Source: Polyangium sp. 15x6 (lineage in GTDB: Bacteria; Myxococcota_A; Polyangia; Polyangiales; Polyangiaceae). From it: a stretch of 64,000 bases of DNA. A model generated the notes under the pieces. It was not told the DNA's origin. It saw only the letters and a list, made by a program, of their open reading frames with translations, and did not search any database. Positions 1-8,493 of the stretch are shown piece by piece. The DNA lies in the NCBI RefSeq assembly GCF_029960785.1, contig NZ_JASBQE010000009.1:124001-188000 (forward strand). Direction: 5' to 3'. Every line of letters starts with the position of its first letter. Within the stretch, counting starts at the first letter, position 1. The position numbers were made by a program, and so were the translations under genes.

Positions 1-1314
1 CTCCATCCCGACGCGCGGGATGAATTGAAAGCCCCAGCCGGTGCCCGCCCACGCCTGCGCGATGCGGATCCAGCAAGACGAATGCTCGTCGCGTTTTCCT
101 TCCAGGTCCCAGTGGAACTGCACCTTGATGCGGCCGTACGGATCCGTATGAATTTCCTGCCCCGAGGGCCCCACGACCGTCGCCGTTTCCATCACCTGGC
201 GCATCGTGCGGCGCGGCTTCTTCGGGCGGATGGCCACCGACGCAGGCGCCGCGCGGAACGTCGTCGTGAAAATGGGCTCGTTCGTCCCGGCGTGCTGCGG
301 GTCGTGGCCCTCGTGGACGGCGCGGACCACGACGTAATGGCCGTTCAGCGCGGGGACGTCGTGATCTTCGAGCGTGAAGCGGTGGCCCGGTGACAGCCTG
401 CGGCAATACGTCGTCCCCTCGGCGAGCGCGGCGCGCGCCCTTCGCTGTTCGAGCATGGTGATCGCCCGCGCCGGCTCGATCTCGGGCTCCTCGTCCTCGC
501 CGTGGTGCTCGTACACGACGAGCCCCTCGGCCTTGCCCGCGCTCGCCCGCAGCTCGGCCGTGGGCTTGCGGAAATCGTGATCCCGGACGAGCGTGCCCTC
601 CGTCGCCGCGCTCGTTTGTCGAATGAAACGCGTGACCTGATCCTCGCGGACCGTGAGCGCGGTCGCGCCGTCGGCCCGGCGGAACACGAGGACGTCGGCG
701 CCGGGGATGCGCGGATAGAGCGTGGGGGCGTCGCCGAAGACCACGACCTCCCGGGCGTCGTCGGTGCCGTCGCCGGGAAACTCGAAATGGTAGAAGACGC
801 CGGCCTCCGCGGCGAGGCGCTGCACGAAGGCGAGGTCGCTCTCGCGGTGCTGCACGCAATACGCGCGGCGCGGGTGCGGGCCGAGCAGGTCGAAGCGGCA
901 AGGAATGCCGTGCCCCGCGAGCACGGCGGCGACGATCTCGGGGAACGTACGGTCTTGAAAGATGCGGCTTCGCTGGTTGAGCCGGCAGAGCGCGAGGCGT
1001 GGCGCGAGGCGGAGGCGGAAGGCGATCCGGCCTTGTTCGACCGCGCCCTCGGCCCGCACGCGCGAGACCACGCCGCGCACGATCCGCGGCGCGTGATCGG
1101 GGACCGCGATGCAGAGGACGGCGTCCTTGCCGATCGTGTCCCGCTCGAAGCTCGCCTCGTCGAGCCCCTGGGCCTCGGCGAACGCGACCACGTCGAAGGC
1201 GAAGGGCCGCGAGATGCGCTCCTCGCCGGCGATTTTCACGACCGTGAGGCGGCCTTTGCCGAGCTCCCCGACGCGGAGCTCGAAGTGGGTCCTGGGCTCG
1301 GAAGAATGGGCCAT
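1..1314 (-). CDS. vgrG: Type VI secretion tip protein VgrG (C-terminus off window)
   Basis: Reading the minus strand from an ATG at 1314 gives 438 codons that run off the left edge, so the C-terminus is missing. The translation has the gp27-like N-terminal half (ERISRPFAFDV near residue 34, LCRLNQRSRIFQDRTFPEIV near 110-130, VQHRESDLAFVQRLAAEAG near 153-171). It then enters the gp5/OB-fold part with DPYGRIKVQFHWD and SSCWIRIAQAWAGTGWGF, the hallmark of VgrG. VgrG forms the trimeric puncturing tip of the T6SS and carries effectors. Any effector or PAAR gene would lie outside the window. The downstream-encoded gene at 1337 is co-directional but unrelated. Confidence 0.95.
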   Translation of the reverse strand, partial: MAHSSEPRTHFELRVGELGKGRLTVVKIAGEERISRPFAFDVVAFAEAQGLDEASFERDTIGKDAVLCIAVPDHAPRIVRGVVSRVRAEGAVEQGRIAFRLRLAPRLALCRLNQRSRIFQDRTFPEIVAAVLAGHGIPCRFDLLGPHPRRAYCVQHRESDLAFVQRLAAEAGVFYHFEFPGDGTDDAREVVVFGDAPTLYPRIPGADVLVFRRADGATALTVREDQVTRFIRQTSAATEGTLVRDHDFRKPTAELRASAGKAEGLVVYEHHGEDEEPEIEPARAITMLEQRRARAALAEGTTYCRRLSPGHRFTLEDHDVPALNGHYVVVRAVHEGHDPQHAGTNEPIFTTTFRAAPASVAIRPKKPRRTMRQVMETATVVGPSGQEIHTDPYGRIKVQFHWDLEGKRDEHSSCWIRIAQAWAGTGWGFQFIPRVGME

Positions 1315-1336
1315 GGGCGAGGTAGCGCCCACGATA

Positions 1337-2398
1337 TCACCCGGGCGGCCGCACCGCGAGCGTGTAGAGCACGGATAAGTCGTTCTGGAGGTCCATCGCG
1401 TCCTCGCCTCGATCCCAGCCGAGGACGTGCCCGATCGTCCGGATGGCCTCGGTGTCGTCCCGATCGAAGGTTTTCACCTCGAAGCCCGCAGCCGTGAAAG
1501 CCTCGCGCGGAAACGGGGAGCGGCCGTCGGACCAGGGCACGAAAGGTTTGTCCGCGGGCGTCGGGGCCGGGCAGATGTTGTAGATGAGGAAAGACCCCCC
1601 GGGCCGCAAGCGCTCGAAGACGGCGCCGAGGAAGGCCGCGTCGTCGACGCCGAGCCGGATGAGCTTGCGCTCGTCCGCGGGTCTGTCCGGGTGGATGTAC
1701 CCTTTCTTGAGGACGTTTTTCGAGACAATCACGTCGAACGGGCCCACGGCGGCCGCGCGGACCGCGGGATCACCGGGAAAGCTCCCGTGGAGGAGGCGCA
1801 GCGAGCCGGGCGCGCCGGAGAGGCCGCGGATTTCGCCTTGATCGCCGGGCACGCCATAGAGCGCGGCGAGGAGCGGATCGACGTCCACGCCGACCGCCTG
1901 GACGCCGAGGCTCGCGAGCATCCGGAGGTGCCCCGCGGCGCCGTACCCGAAATCGAAGAATCGCGACCCGGGCGGCAACGTGACCCCGGCTTCGCCGAGC
2001 ACCTCGAGCGCGCGCGTGTATGCGAGCGGCGAGCCATAACGCGTGCTGTAATAAAACTCCTCGTCGACGGGCAGCGGCTGGAAGGCGTCGCGGTCCGGGA
2101 CGCGCGACAAACCGTCCGCGTCGACGACACGCTTCTTTTCGGCATCACGATACAACGTGCGCGGCGCGATGGACGGGAGCGACGGCGCGGCCGAGAGGAA
2201 TCGGCGTGCGAGATCCGAGCGGACGAGCGGGGCGAGTTTTTCGGCGTCGGCGCGGATGCGCGCCACGCCTTTCGACGCGGCCGCGGGCGCGGGCGCTGGC
2301 GCGCGGGCCGGCTCGGGTGGCGCGGCGCCGCTGCACGCCGGAAGGACGAGGGGGATCGTGAGAATGGCGGCGAGGGAGAGCCCGAGGCGCGTCGACAT
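1337..2398 (-). CDS. Putative lipoprotein with SAM-methyltransferase-like domain
   Basis: 353 aa from ATG 2398. I chose this start because it gives a clean signal peptide ending in a lipobox (LVLPACSG, Cys about residue 23) followed by an Ala/Pro linker; longer in-frame starts put unlikely sequence in front. The middle contains RFFDFGYGAAGHLRML followed by AVGVDVDPLL, which matches motif I and the acidic end of beta2 of class I methyltransferases. IVSKNVLKKGY and LRPGGSFLIYNI later fit motifs IV/VI. The fold is well supported. A SAM-dependent reaction outside the cytoplasm is puzzling, so either the substrate and function are unusual or the signal is not processed. No partner gene identifies the substrate. 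Confidence 0.75.
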   Translation of the reverse strand: MSTRLGLSLAAILTIPLVLPACSGAAPPEPARAPAPAPAAASKGVARIRADAEKLAPLVRSDLARRFLSAAPSLPSIAPRTLYRDAEKKRVVDADGLSRVPDRDAFQPLPVDEEFYYSTRYGSPLAYTRALEVLGEAGVTLPPGSRFFDFGYGAAGHLRMLASLGVQAVGVDVDPLLAALYGVPGDQGEIRGLSGAPGSLRLLHGSFPGDPAVRAAAVGPFDVIVSKNVLKKGYIHPDRPADERKLIRLGVDDAAFLGAVFERLRPGGSFLIYNICPAPTPADKPFVPWSDGRSPFPREAFTAAGFEVKTFDRDDTEAIRTIGHVLGWDRGEDAMDLQNDLSVLYTLAVRPPG

Positions 2399-2412
2399 GA
2401 AAACCGCGTAGC

Positions 2413-2826
2413 AGGGGCGCCCGGGCGAAGCAATCCTCGTTGATCCCCCGCTGACTGCCATTTTTTCCGGGCGCGCCGTCCGCGCGATGCGCTCACGGAC
2501 AACGTGGCAATCGACGGAGGCCCTGGAATCGCGTACGCACGGGGCCGTTTGCGGCCCGGGTCGGGCGCCGCGTCGTCGCCCTCGGCGAGGTCCGCCGCGA
2601 CGAGGCGGAGGGGTCGCTCTACCGCCTGCCCGCCCGCGGCGCGCGGCTCGTGCGCGGCGAGGCGCCCCACTTCTGCGTCCGTGAAGGGGATCTCGCCGCC
2701 GTGGTCGCAGAGATCCGCCGTGAAGAGACTTCACCCGCCTGGGGTATCTTCTCGCTCGTCTTGCTGGCGGTCGGCTTCGGCTCGATGATCGGCGCCCAGT
2801 CCGCAGCGCCGCCGTGGTTTCCGTGA
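2413..2826 (+). pseudogene. Remnant or start-less small membrane protein
   Basis: Between a TAG at 2410 and a TGA at 2824 one plus-strand frame stays open. Its translation looks coding over its last 90 residues: VVALGEVRRDEAEGSLYRLP, then a hydrophobic segment GIFSLVLLAVGFGSMIGA near the end. No ATG, GTG or TTG precedes the conserved-looking part, so this is either a truncated gene or one with a non-standard start. It ends inside the longest possible 5' extension of the phosphatidylserine synthase gene. I do not recognise the family. Confidence 0.35.
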
Positions 2827-2879
2827 TGGCGCTGCTGCGAAGCATTTTGCGCACCGCGCCGCCGTCAGCGGACCACGCA

Positions 2880-3686
2880 ATGGCTTTTGACGCGGCGCCC
2901 CGGACGGAGGTACCATCCCGCGCCGTGCCGCCGCTTCGTTACTTCGTACCCAATGGGTTCACCGGGCTCTCGCTTCTCCTCGGCCTCGGCTCCGTCGTGA
3001 TGAGCTCGGAGGGCAATTTCCGCCTCGCGGCGTGGATGATCCTCTGGGGCGTCTTGCTCGACAAGCTCGACGGCAGCGCCGCGCGTCTGCTCAACGCCAC
3101 GAGCAAGTTCGGCGTCGAGTTCGACAGCTTCGCCGACTTCGTGGTCTTCGGCATCGCCCCGGCCGCGCTGGTCTACTACCGGCTCCTGCCGCTCGGGCCG
3201 CAGCTCGGCTGGGAGAAACCCGCGCTCCTCGCGACCTCGGGCCTCTACGCGCTCGCGCTCTCCGTGCGCCTCGCGCGCTTCAACGTCATGACGGGCGGCG
3301 AGGGCATCTTCTACGGCCTGCCCGGCACGTTGATGGGCGCCATCGTCGCTTCCGCGTACCTCACCTGGGACAAGTACGGTTTGCCCGAGCGCTCGCTCAT
3401 CGTGAGCCCCGCCGTGCTGGTGATCGCCGCGGGCCTCATGGTGAGCACGGTCCGCCTGCCGAAGCTGAAGCTCGGCAAGAACAAGGTCATGAAGGCGTTC
3501 ACGGTGTGCAACGTCGTCGGGGCGTACCTGTGCGGGCCGCTCCGGATCTTGCCGGAGTACCTGCTCGGCATCGCCCTGATCTACACCCTCGGGGGGGTCG
3601 TGTATTGCCTGATGAACCCGAGCGCAGGACTCGACGCCGAACCCGAGTCCACCCCCGAGCCTGCCCAGGCCGAGCGTCTCGCCTGA
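2880..3686 (+). CDS. pssA: CDP-diacylglycerol-serine O-phosphatidyltransferase (phosphatidylserine synthase)
   Basis: 268 aa from ATG 2880. It is an integral membrane enzyme that joins CDP-diacylglycerol and L-serine to phosphatidylserine, the precursor of phosphatidylethanolamine. The CDP-alcohol phosphatidyltransferase signature DG-x2-AR-x8-G-x3-D-x3-D is complete (DGSAAR ... GVEFDSFAD), and FVPNGFTGLSLLLGLG is the usual N-terminal start of this family, followed by several hydrophobic segments. The start is uncertain: GTG 2925 lies just before the conserved YFVPN block and has GGAGG about 14 nt upstream; GTG 2814 and ATG 2826 are longer options. The C-terminal 25 residues are a Pro/Glu-rich tail. 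Confidence 0.85.
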   Translation: MAFDAAPRTEVPSRAVPPLRYFVPNGFTGLSLLLGLGSVVMSSEGNFRLAAWMILWGVLLDKLDGSAARLLNATSKFGVEFDSFADFVVFGIAPAALVYYRLLPLGPQLGWEKPALLATSGLYALALSVRLARFNVMTGGEGIFYGLPGTLMGAIVASAYLTWDKYGLPERSLIVSPAVLVIAAGLMVSTVRLPKLKLGKNKVMKAFTVCNVVGAYLCGPLRILPEYLLGIALIYTLGGVVYCLMNPSAGLDAEPESTPEPAQAERLA

Positions 3687-3700
3687 CTTTCCCGCGTTTT

Positions 3701-3745
3701 CCCGCATGCGCGGGTCACGCGAGGCCCTGATGTAGGGCCGTTTGC
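3701..3745 (+). terminator. Hairpins downstream of pssA
   Basis: Two short perfect inverted repeats follow the pssA stop. CCCGC/GCGGG pairs at 3701-3714 with a 4-nt loop. GGCCCT/AGGGCC pairs at 3723-3739 with a 5-nt loop and is followed by GTTTGC. The second resembles a weak intrinsic terminator. Confidence 0.4.
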
Positions 3746-4033
3746 GCGACGGAAGCGCGTCCGAACGACCATGCCGTCAACGCCCGATGCCCCGGGCGCG
3801 GCGCGTCTGACAACGCCACCATTGCCATCATCCGGGACGCGACGGCATAGCTCTGGGCGCAATGCACGTGTGGATTGTCTTACCTTTTAGGTGGTCACGC
3901 GAGTTATCATCGCTATCCTCCCGACTCGAGCCGTGTGCATGACCCTGGCGTGGCGCCGGGGCGAAAAGCGCCGGCCATTGCTTGGCTCGCGGGCGCAAAC
4001 GCCACGTGAAGCGAGCCACTAGGGAGGGGCTAC
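3746..4033. promoter_or_regulatory. Gene-free stretch and leader upstream of the CxxCH lipoprotein
   Basis: No coding sequence is visible. The DNA is locally AT-richer around 3880-3930. Just before the next gene, TGGCTCGC (3983-3990) and GCGAGCCA (4011-4018) form an 8-bp perfect inverted repeat with a 20-nt spacer, and a strong ribosome binding site GGGAGGGG (about 4022-4029) precedes ATG 4034. The dyad could form a leader hairpin or bind a regulator. Confidence 0.35.
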
Positions 4034-5791
4034 ATGAGGGCCATCGGTGCTCCGGCGGACCGCTTACGTTCAATTCATCGCACGATTCCCCCCTATCTTT
4101 CGCTGCTCCTGCTGCTCGGCGTGAGCGCGTGCGACGCGCCCGCGGAGGAGGAGGAGACCTTGCAGGAGGTCGAGGAGGCGCTCGGCTCGAAACCCAACAA
4201 ACCGCCGCCGGTGATCAACATCGATCGATCGCTGATGGTGGTGGATCTGCCTACGCTCGAGGCAAAAGACGCGAAGGGCGGCTTTCTTTTCTCGCTAAAG
4301 CGGGTGCTCGGCCAGCTCGCGGCCACGAGCGGGTCGAACCCGGGCCTCGACGCGGCGAAGCTCTACCAGCGCGTCTTCGATACGAACAACACGAAGGCCG
4401 GGGGCCTCGTGCCCGACGGACAGCACTGCGACGACGAGAAAGACCCGAGTGGGAAGCCAGTGCTGAACGGATTCCGGCTCGAATGTCCGCGGCAGGAGGG
4501 AGCGCTCGCGGATCTCTCGAAGCACGACCCGTTCTGCAGCGGCCCGAACTGCGATCCTTACACGCCGATCGCCATCGCCAACCGGTTCGATCTGGCCCCG
4601 AGCAATGGGCAAACCTGCGGCCAGTACCGCATCATCTTCGCCAAGGGCTCCCACCAATCGCCGCTCGAGACGGCGGGCAATCAGCTCCTGACCAATCGCA
4701 ACCTCCTCATTTTCGAGGCGGTCCTGCCGAACCCGAAGCCGGCGTTCGGCCTCAAGGGCTGCTCCAAGGTGGTCGAGTTCTGGGCGGGGCTCTCGAAGAT
4801 CCACGACCCGGCGCAGCGGGCAGAGCAGCTCGAGCGCTTCTTCTTCAAGGGCGTCCAGGGCTTGCCCGCGGCCTTGCAGTGGGACCACTTCACGGGGGAG
4901 GTGGATCCGCAGACCGGCGAGCAGCTCAGCGGCCAGATCCGCAGCAACCAGTTCCTGAACGACAAGGCCGCCGGCGGGCTCGGGCAGCCCTGGCAGCTCC
5001 GCGAATACAACCTCCGCCGCTCGTGCTCCGGGAAGGCCAAAAAGCAGAATTGCAAGGCCGAGGTCCGGATGGTCCCCACCGGGGTGAACCCCGAGGCCAG
5101 CCTGTTCAGCGACGACAACACGAGCCCCCGGGCGCTCGAGTTCCGCGACCCGAGCTACGCCAATAGCTTCATCAACCAGATCCCGGCGCTCGCGCTGGGC
5201 GACCCGAACCTCTTCAACATGAATCGATTGGGCCGGGAGTTCAACGGCGGGCAGAGCACGTCGCAGCCGGCCCTCCAACCGAACGGCCCGCCCGTGGCCA
5301 ACGACACGAACTACAACCTCGTGTTCAGCCCCAGCGGGCCCTTCGCCGCGAAGATCAAGGCGAAGCTCGCCGAGATCGGGAGCCCGCTCAAGCCCATGGA
5401 AATCGTGCGCCGCGCCCAGTCCCAGGCCTGCGCTGGGTGCCACGAGCTCTCCACGTCGACGGCGCCGATCTTCGGCGGAGCGATCGACGCAAACAAACTC
5501 GGCGAGAGCGTCCTATGGCCCGACGTGGCGCAAGGGCCGGAGGTCGCGCCGGGCGTGCGTCCCCCCGCGTTCACGCAGGTCTCCGATTCGCTCCTCGTGC
5601 CGACGGCCACCGGCGTCACGTGCAATACGGCGTGCACCGCGGAGCCCTCCTCCTGCCAGTGCGCGTGGGCCGTCTCGCCGGCGCTGGCCACGGTCTTCCT
5701 GCCGTTCCGGCGCGACAACATGGTCAATTACTTGAAGAGCCTGAGCAACGGCAACCCGCACGCGGTGGAGGACGAGGGCAGCTTCCAGTGA
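4034..5791 (+). CDS. Secreted lipoprotein with single c-type haem motif
   Basis: 585 aa. An N-terminal signal peptide ends in LGVSACDAP, a lipobox with Cys at about residue 33, followed by an acidic Glu-rich linker. A single CAGCH motif at residues 466-470 (C466, C469, H470) fits covalent haem c attachment and is followed by LSTSTAPIFGG. Further Cys residues (CNTACTAEPSSCQC) near the C-terminus suggest disulfides. The long region before the haem motif has no domain I can name. Large lipoproteins with one CxxCH near the end are known to me from myxobacteria, but their function is not established. The single-gene context gives no pathway. GGGAGGGG before ATG supports the start. Confidence 0.75.
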   Translation: MRAIGAPADRLRSIHRTIPPYLSLLLLLGVSACDAPAEEEETLQEVEEALGSKPNKPPPVINIDRSLMVVDLPTLEAKDAKGGFLFSLKRVLGQLAATSGSNPGLDAAKLYQRVFDTNNTKAGGLVPDGQHCDDEKDPSGKPVLNGFRLECPRQEGALADLSKHDPFCSGPNCDPYTPIAIANRFDLAPSNGQTCGQYRIIFAKGSHQSPLETAGNQLLTNRNLLIFEAVLPNPKPAFGLKGCSKVVEFWAGLSKIHDPAQRAEQLERFFFKGVQGLPAALQWDHFTGEVDPQTGEQLSGQIRSNQFLNDKAAGGLGQPWQLREYNLRRSCSGKAKKQNCKAEVRMVPTGVNPEASLFSDDNTSPRALEFRDPSYANSFINQIPALALGDPNLFNMNRLGREFNGGQSTSQPALQPNGPPVANDTNYNLVFSPSGPFAAKIKAKLAEIGSPLKPMEIVRRAQSQACAGCHELSTSTAPIFGGAIDANKLGESVLWPDVAQGPEVAPGVRPPAFTQVSDSLLVPTATGVTCNTACTAEPSSCQCAWAVSPALATVFLPFRRDNMVNYLKSLSNGNPHAVEDEGSFQ

Positions 5792-5850
5792 GCTCACGCG
5801 CCGGCCCGTCCGTCTGAATTTCCCGCGATTTCCCGCCCATCTACGCTATC

Positions 5851-6756
5851 ATGGGTTCGCCCATGAAGCGCCGCGTCCCGCCCTCGATCGCGACGATCGT
5901 GCTCACGGTCGTCCTCCTCCTCGCCGCGTCCCCCGTGTGGGCCAAGGGCAAGAAGAAGCCGCCTCCGCCGCCTCCGCTCGACGGCAAGACGATCGAGTAC
6001 GCGTGGGACGGCAAGGACATCGGACATCCCGAGCGCGCCTGGCTCGGACGGACGTTCGTGCATCGCGCGGCCCTCGCCGACGCGAGCGCCAAGCGGCCGC
6101 TCCTGGTTTTCATCCACGGCCTGAACACCGAGCGCATCAAGTATCGCTGGATGGGCGGAGGAAACGAGGGCGACGTGCGGCGCATCGTGGCCGGGCTCGT
6201 CGAGGCAGGGAAAATCCCGCCGGTGATCGTCGCCGCGCCGAGCTCGATCGTCCCCTCGGCCGTGACGAACGCCGTGACGAGCTGGCCCGCCTTCGATCTC
6301 GATCGGTTCGTCGAGGAGACGAGCAAAGCGCTGGGCGGAACGGCCACCATCGATTCGAGCCGCATCCTCGTGGCGGCGCATTCGGGCGGCGGGTGCAACG
6401 CGCGCGGCGGTATCGGAAGCGCGATCGGCGGGAAAACCAAGGTGCACGCGGCGCTCGTGATCGACACGTGCATGCTTCCCGATATGGCGAAGGTGCTCGC
6501 GGGCGGCCGATCCGACATGCACGTGATCGTCTCGTGGCAGACGCTCTCCTGGGCGAAGCGGCCGTTCGGCGAATTTCGCTCGGTGTTCACGAAGGGCGTG
6601 GCGCAGAACCCCGCCGCGGCCGGGTTTCTGCGGGAGCTCGAACACGTGCAGCCGCGCGAGCCGATGCCGCACGACGCCATGGTGGGCTTGACGCTCGGCC
6701 GGTGGCTCCCGATTCTCCTCGCTGCCCCTGGTGGGGGTGCTCCGGTCGGCCCCTGA
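5851..6756 (+). CDS. Secreted alpha/beta-hydrolase-fold protein, possibly frameshifted at its 3' end
   Basis: 301 aa with a signal peptide ending near SPVWAKG. An oxyanion-type LLVFIHGLN block at residues 84-92 and a nucleophile elbow AAHSGGG (Ser about 178) indicate an alpha/beta hydrolase (esterase/lipase or peptidase-like). GIGSAIGGKTKVHAALVIDTCM fits the strand carrying the acid. The start is either ATG 5851 or ATG 5863; neither has a clear ribosome binding site. The reading frame ends at TGA 6754 between two G-runs (about 6733 and 6757), and a coding-like sequence continues in the +2 frame straight after, so the annotated C-terminus may be a frameshift product. Confidence 0.7.
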   Translation: MGSPMKRRVPPSIATIVLTVVLLLAASPVWAKGKKKPPPPPPLDGKTIEYAWDGKDIGHPERAWLGRTFVHRAALADASAKRPLLVFIHGLNTERIKYRWMGGGNEGDVRRIVAGLVEAGKIPPVIVAAPSSIVPSAVTNAVTSWPAFDLDRFVEETSKALGGTATIDSSRILVAAHSGGGCNARGGIGSAIGGKTKVHAALVIDTCMLPDMAKVLAGGRSDMHVIVSWQTLSWAKRPFGEFRSVFTKGVAQNPAAAGFLRELEHVQPREPMPHDAMVGLTLGRWLPILLAAPGGGAPVGP

Positions 6757-7017
6757 TGGGGGGGGCGACGATTTCTTCCTGAAGATGCGCCTGGGCGGGC
6801 GTCGCGTGAGCGGCGAATACACCGTGCGCGCCCGCCGCGAGACCGCCTCTCTCGTGCGATTCTGGCTCGATCTCACGCGGCCCTCTGATACCGATGATTG
6901 CTGGGGGGGGCCGGGTCGATCCCGCGCCCCAGGGCAAGGCCCTCTTGACGTATGGGGCCCTGCTTCACCTCGAGTTCGGCGTCATCAAGCTTCTTTTCCA
7001 GGAGAAGATCCGCGGCG
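6757..7017 (+). pseudogene. Decayed coding fragments in two frames
   Basis: Directly after the hydrolase stop, the frame starting near 6731 reads DDFFLKMRLGGRR ... ASLVRFWLDLTRPSD up to about 6900. After a run of eight G at 6903-6910 the sense continues in another frame as RVDPAPQGKALLTYGALLHL ... IKLLFQEKIRGAL to about 7017. Both pieces look like real protein and join across the G-run. I do not recognise the family. The 3' part abuts a transposase remnant, which may have truncated it. Confidence 0.45.
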
Positions 7018-7281
7018 CTCTTGCGGCATGTGTTTGCGATTGACGTGACGGTGTGTCCCGAATGCTCGGGCAAGATGCGCTGGCGGGCGGTGACGCTCAC
7101 GCCCGAAGCGATCAACATTGCGCCCAAGACGGAGAACGGCGAGCTCCAGAGCAGGAAGCGGGTCTCCCAATGGTGTATAAGGATATCGTTGGCCGCCGCA
7201 TGGGAAGCATCCTACGCGCCGAGGATGCAGAAATCCTGGTTGATTCGTCCCAAGCGCTCCAGGCATCGACCGCCCAAGTAA
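7018..7281 (+). mobile_element. Remnant of an IS91-type transposase C-terminus
   Basis: The plus frame from 7018 begins LLRHVFAIDVTVCPECSGKM, then RWRAVTLTPEAI. It matches from memory the zinc-ribbon-like C-terminal block of IS91/IS801-type transposases (typically LLxRVFxIDVxxCPxCGGRxRxxAxxxxPxVI). Only about 32 residues are preserved. The rest of the frame to 7281 looks random, and no terminal repeats or other transposase parts are present. This is a scar of an insertion, not an active element. Confidence 0.55.
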
Positions 7282-7344
7282 AAACCAATGACCGCATTCG
7301 TACCGTCGAGTCGATGCTTGGAGCCCCTTCACTGGAGATACGTC

Positions 7345-8352
7345 ATGGGTATTCACAAGACTCTCTCGACTTTGATGGCGGCCGGCGTCATTGGCTCGGC
7401 CACGCTCGGGCTCGTCGGATGCGGCGGCTCACATGCAGCCGAACCCATGGGTGCAGCGCGCGGACTGCTGAAGTCGCAAGCGCCCGCCTTCTACCGCATG
7501 CAACTGGGCGACTATGAGCTCACGGCGCTGTCCGACGGCACCGTTTTATTGCCTCTGGATCAGATGATGTCCAACATCACCCCCGCCGAGGTGCGTGCCT
7601 TGCTCACGGCGGGGTTCGAAGCCCATCCGACCGAAACATCGATCAATGCGTTCCTGGTCAATACGGGCAGCAAGCTGTTGCTCATCGATGCTGGCGCGGG
7701 AACGCTCTTCGGCACCAGCGGCGGCCGGCTGATCGACAACCTCAAAGCCGCTGGCTACGATCCGGATGAAATCGATGCGGTTCTGCTGACGCACCTGCAT
7801 GGTGACCACTCCGGCGGCCTGACGGTCGATGGCAAACGCGTCTTTCCCAACGCCGTCGTCTACGTGGACAAGGCCGACCGCGACTACCGCTTCGATCCTC
7901 AGGCCGAGGCGGCCGCTCCCGCCAACCAGAAAAACATGTTCCCGCAGTCGCGGGCTGCCCTGATGCCGTACGAGGCTGCGGGAAAGGTGGCCCTGTTCCA
8001 GGGAGCCGGTGAGCTGTTTCCGGGCGTCGAGACCATTCCTGCGCACGGCCACACACCCGGGCATACCCTTTTTCATGTCGAGAGCAGGGGCGAAAAGATC
8101 GTGTTCTTCGCCGACCTGGTGCATGTGGCCGCCGTGCAGTTGCCCCAACCCCAAGCGACGATCAACTTCGACGCGAACGAAAGCGCTGCCGCTGCGGACC
8201 GATTGGGGATGCTCGAGAAATTCGCAGACGACCGCACGCTGGTGGCCGCGGCGCACATCGCGTTCCCTGGCTTGGGTCATGTCCGATCCGACAAGGCAGG
8301 AGGCTTCCAGTGGATCCCTCGCTACTACAGTCTTCAGGGCCTGACCCGCTGA
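7345..8352 (+). CDS. Secreted metallo-beta-lactamase-fold hydrolase (lactonase-like)
   Basis: 335 aa from ATG 7345, chosen because GGAG at 7334-7337 lies 7 nt upstream and the product starts with a signal peptide ending in LGLVGCGG (lipobox-like, Cys26). The MBL zinc motif is complete: THLHGDH (His150, His152, Asp154, His155), GHTPGHT, FFADLVH and a late AHIAFPGLGH. The closest family I know is the periplasmic MBL proteins of Burkholderia and Pseudomonas that start FYRMxLGDxExTALxDG. Related MBL proteins cleave lactones such as N-acyl-homoserine lactones, but the substrate here is unknown. Codon use is less G/C-biased than in neighbouring genes, and a transposase scar lies immediately upstream, so horizontal acquisition is likely. 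Confidence 0.85.
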   Translation: MGIHKTLSTLMAAGVIGSATLGLVGCGGSHAAEPMGAARGLLKSQAPAFYRMQLGDYELTALSDGTVLLPLDQMMSNITPAEVRALLTAGFEAHPTETSINAFLVNTGSKLLLIDAGAGTLFGTSGGRLIDNLKAAGYDPDEIDAVLLTHLHGDHSGGLTVDGKRVFPNAVVYVDKADRDYRFDPQAEAAAPANQKNMFPQSRAALMPYEAAGKVALFQGAGELFPGVETIPAHGHTPGHTLFHVESRGEKIVFFADLVHVAAVQLPQPQATINFDANESAAAADRLGMLEKFADDRTLVAAAHIAFPGLGHVRSDKAGGFQWIPRYYSLQGLTR

Positions 8353-8493
8353 TGACCGTCGGCGAGTGAGCTCGTTGGCTCTTCTATCGAACGGCGCTTG
8401 TACCAAAGTCGGCAGGTCGGTCGATAGCGCTCCGCAAGACACGAGGGCCGACAAGCTTGCAGCGAACGAGCTGAACGGTTAAGCGAGGCGCCG

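Noticed and set aside
8353-8493. attC-like recombination site after the MBL gene
   Set aside because: GTTAAGC (core-site-like) is present, but no matching RYYYAAC partner at the right distance was found.
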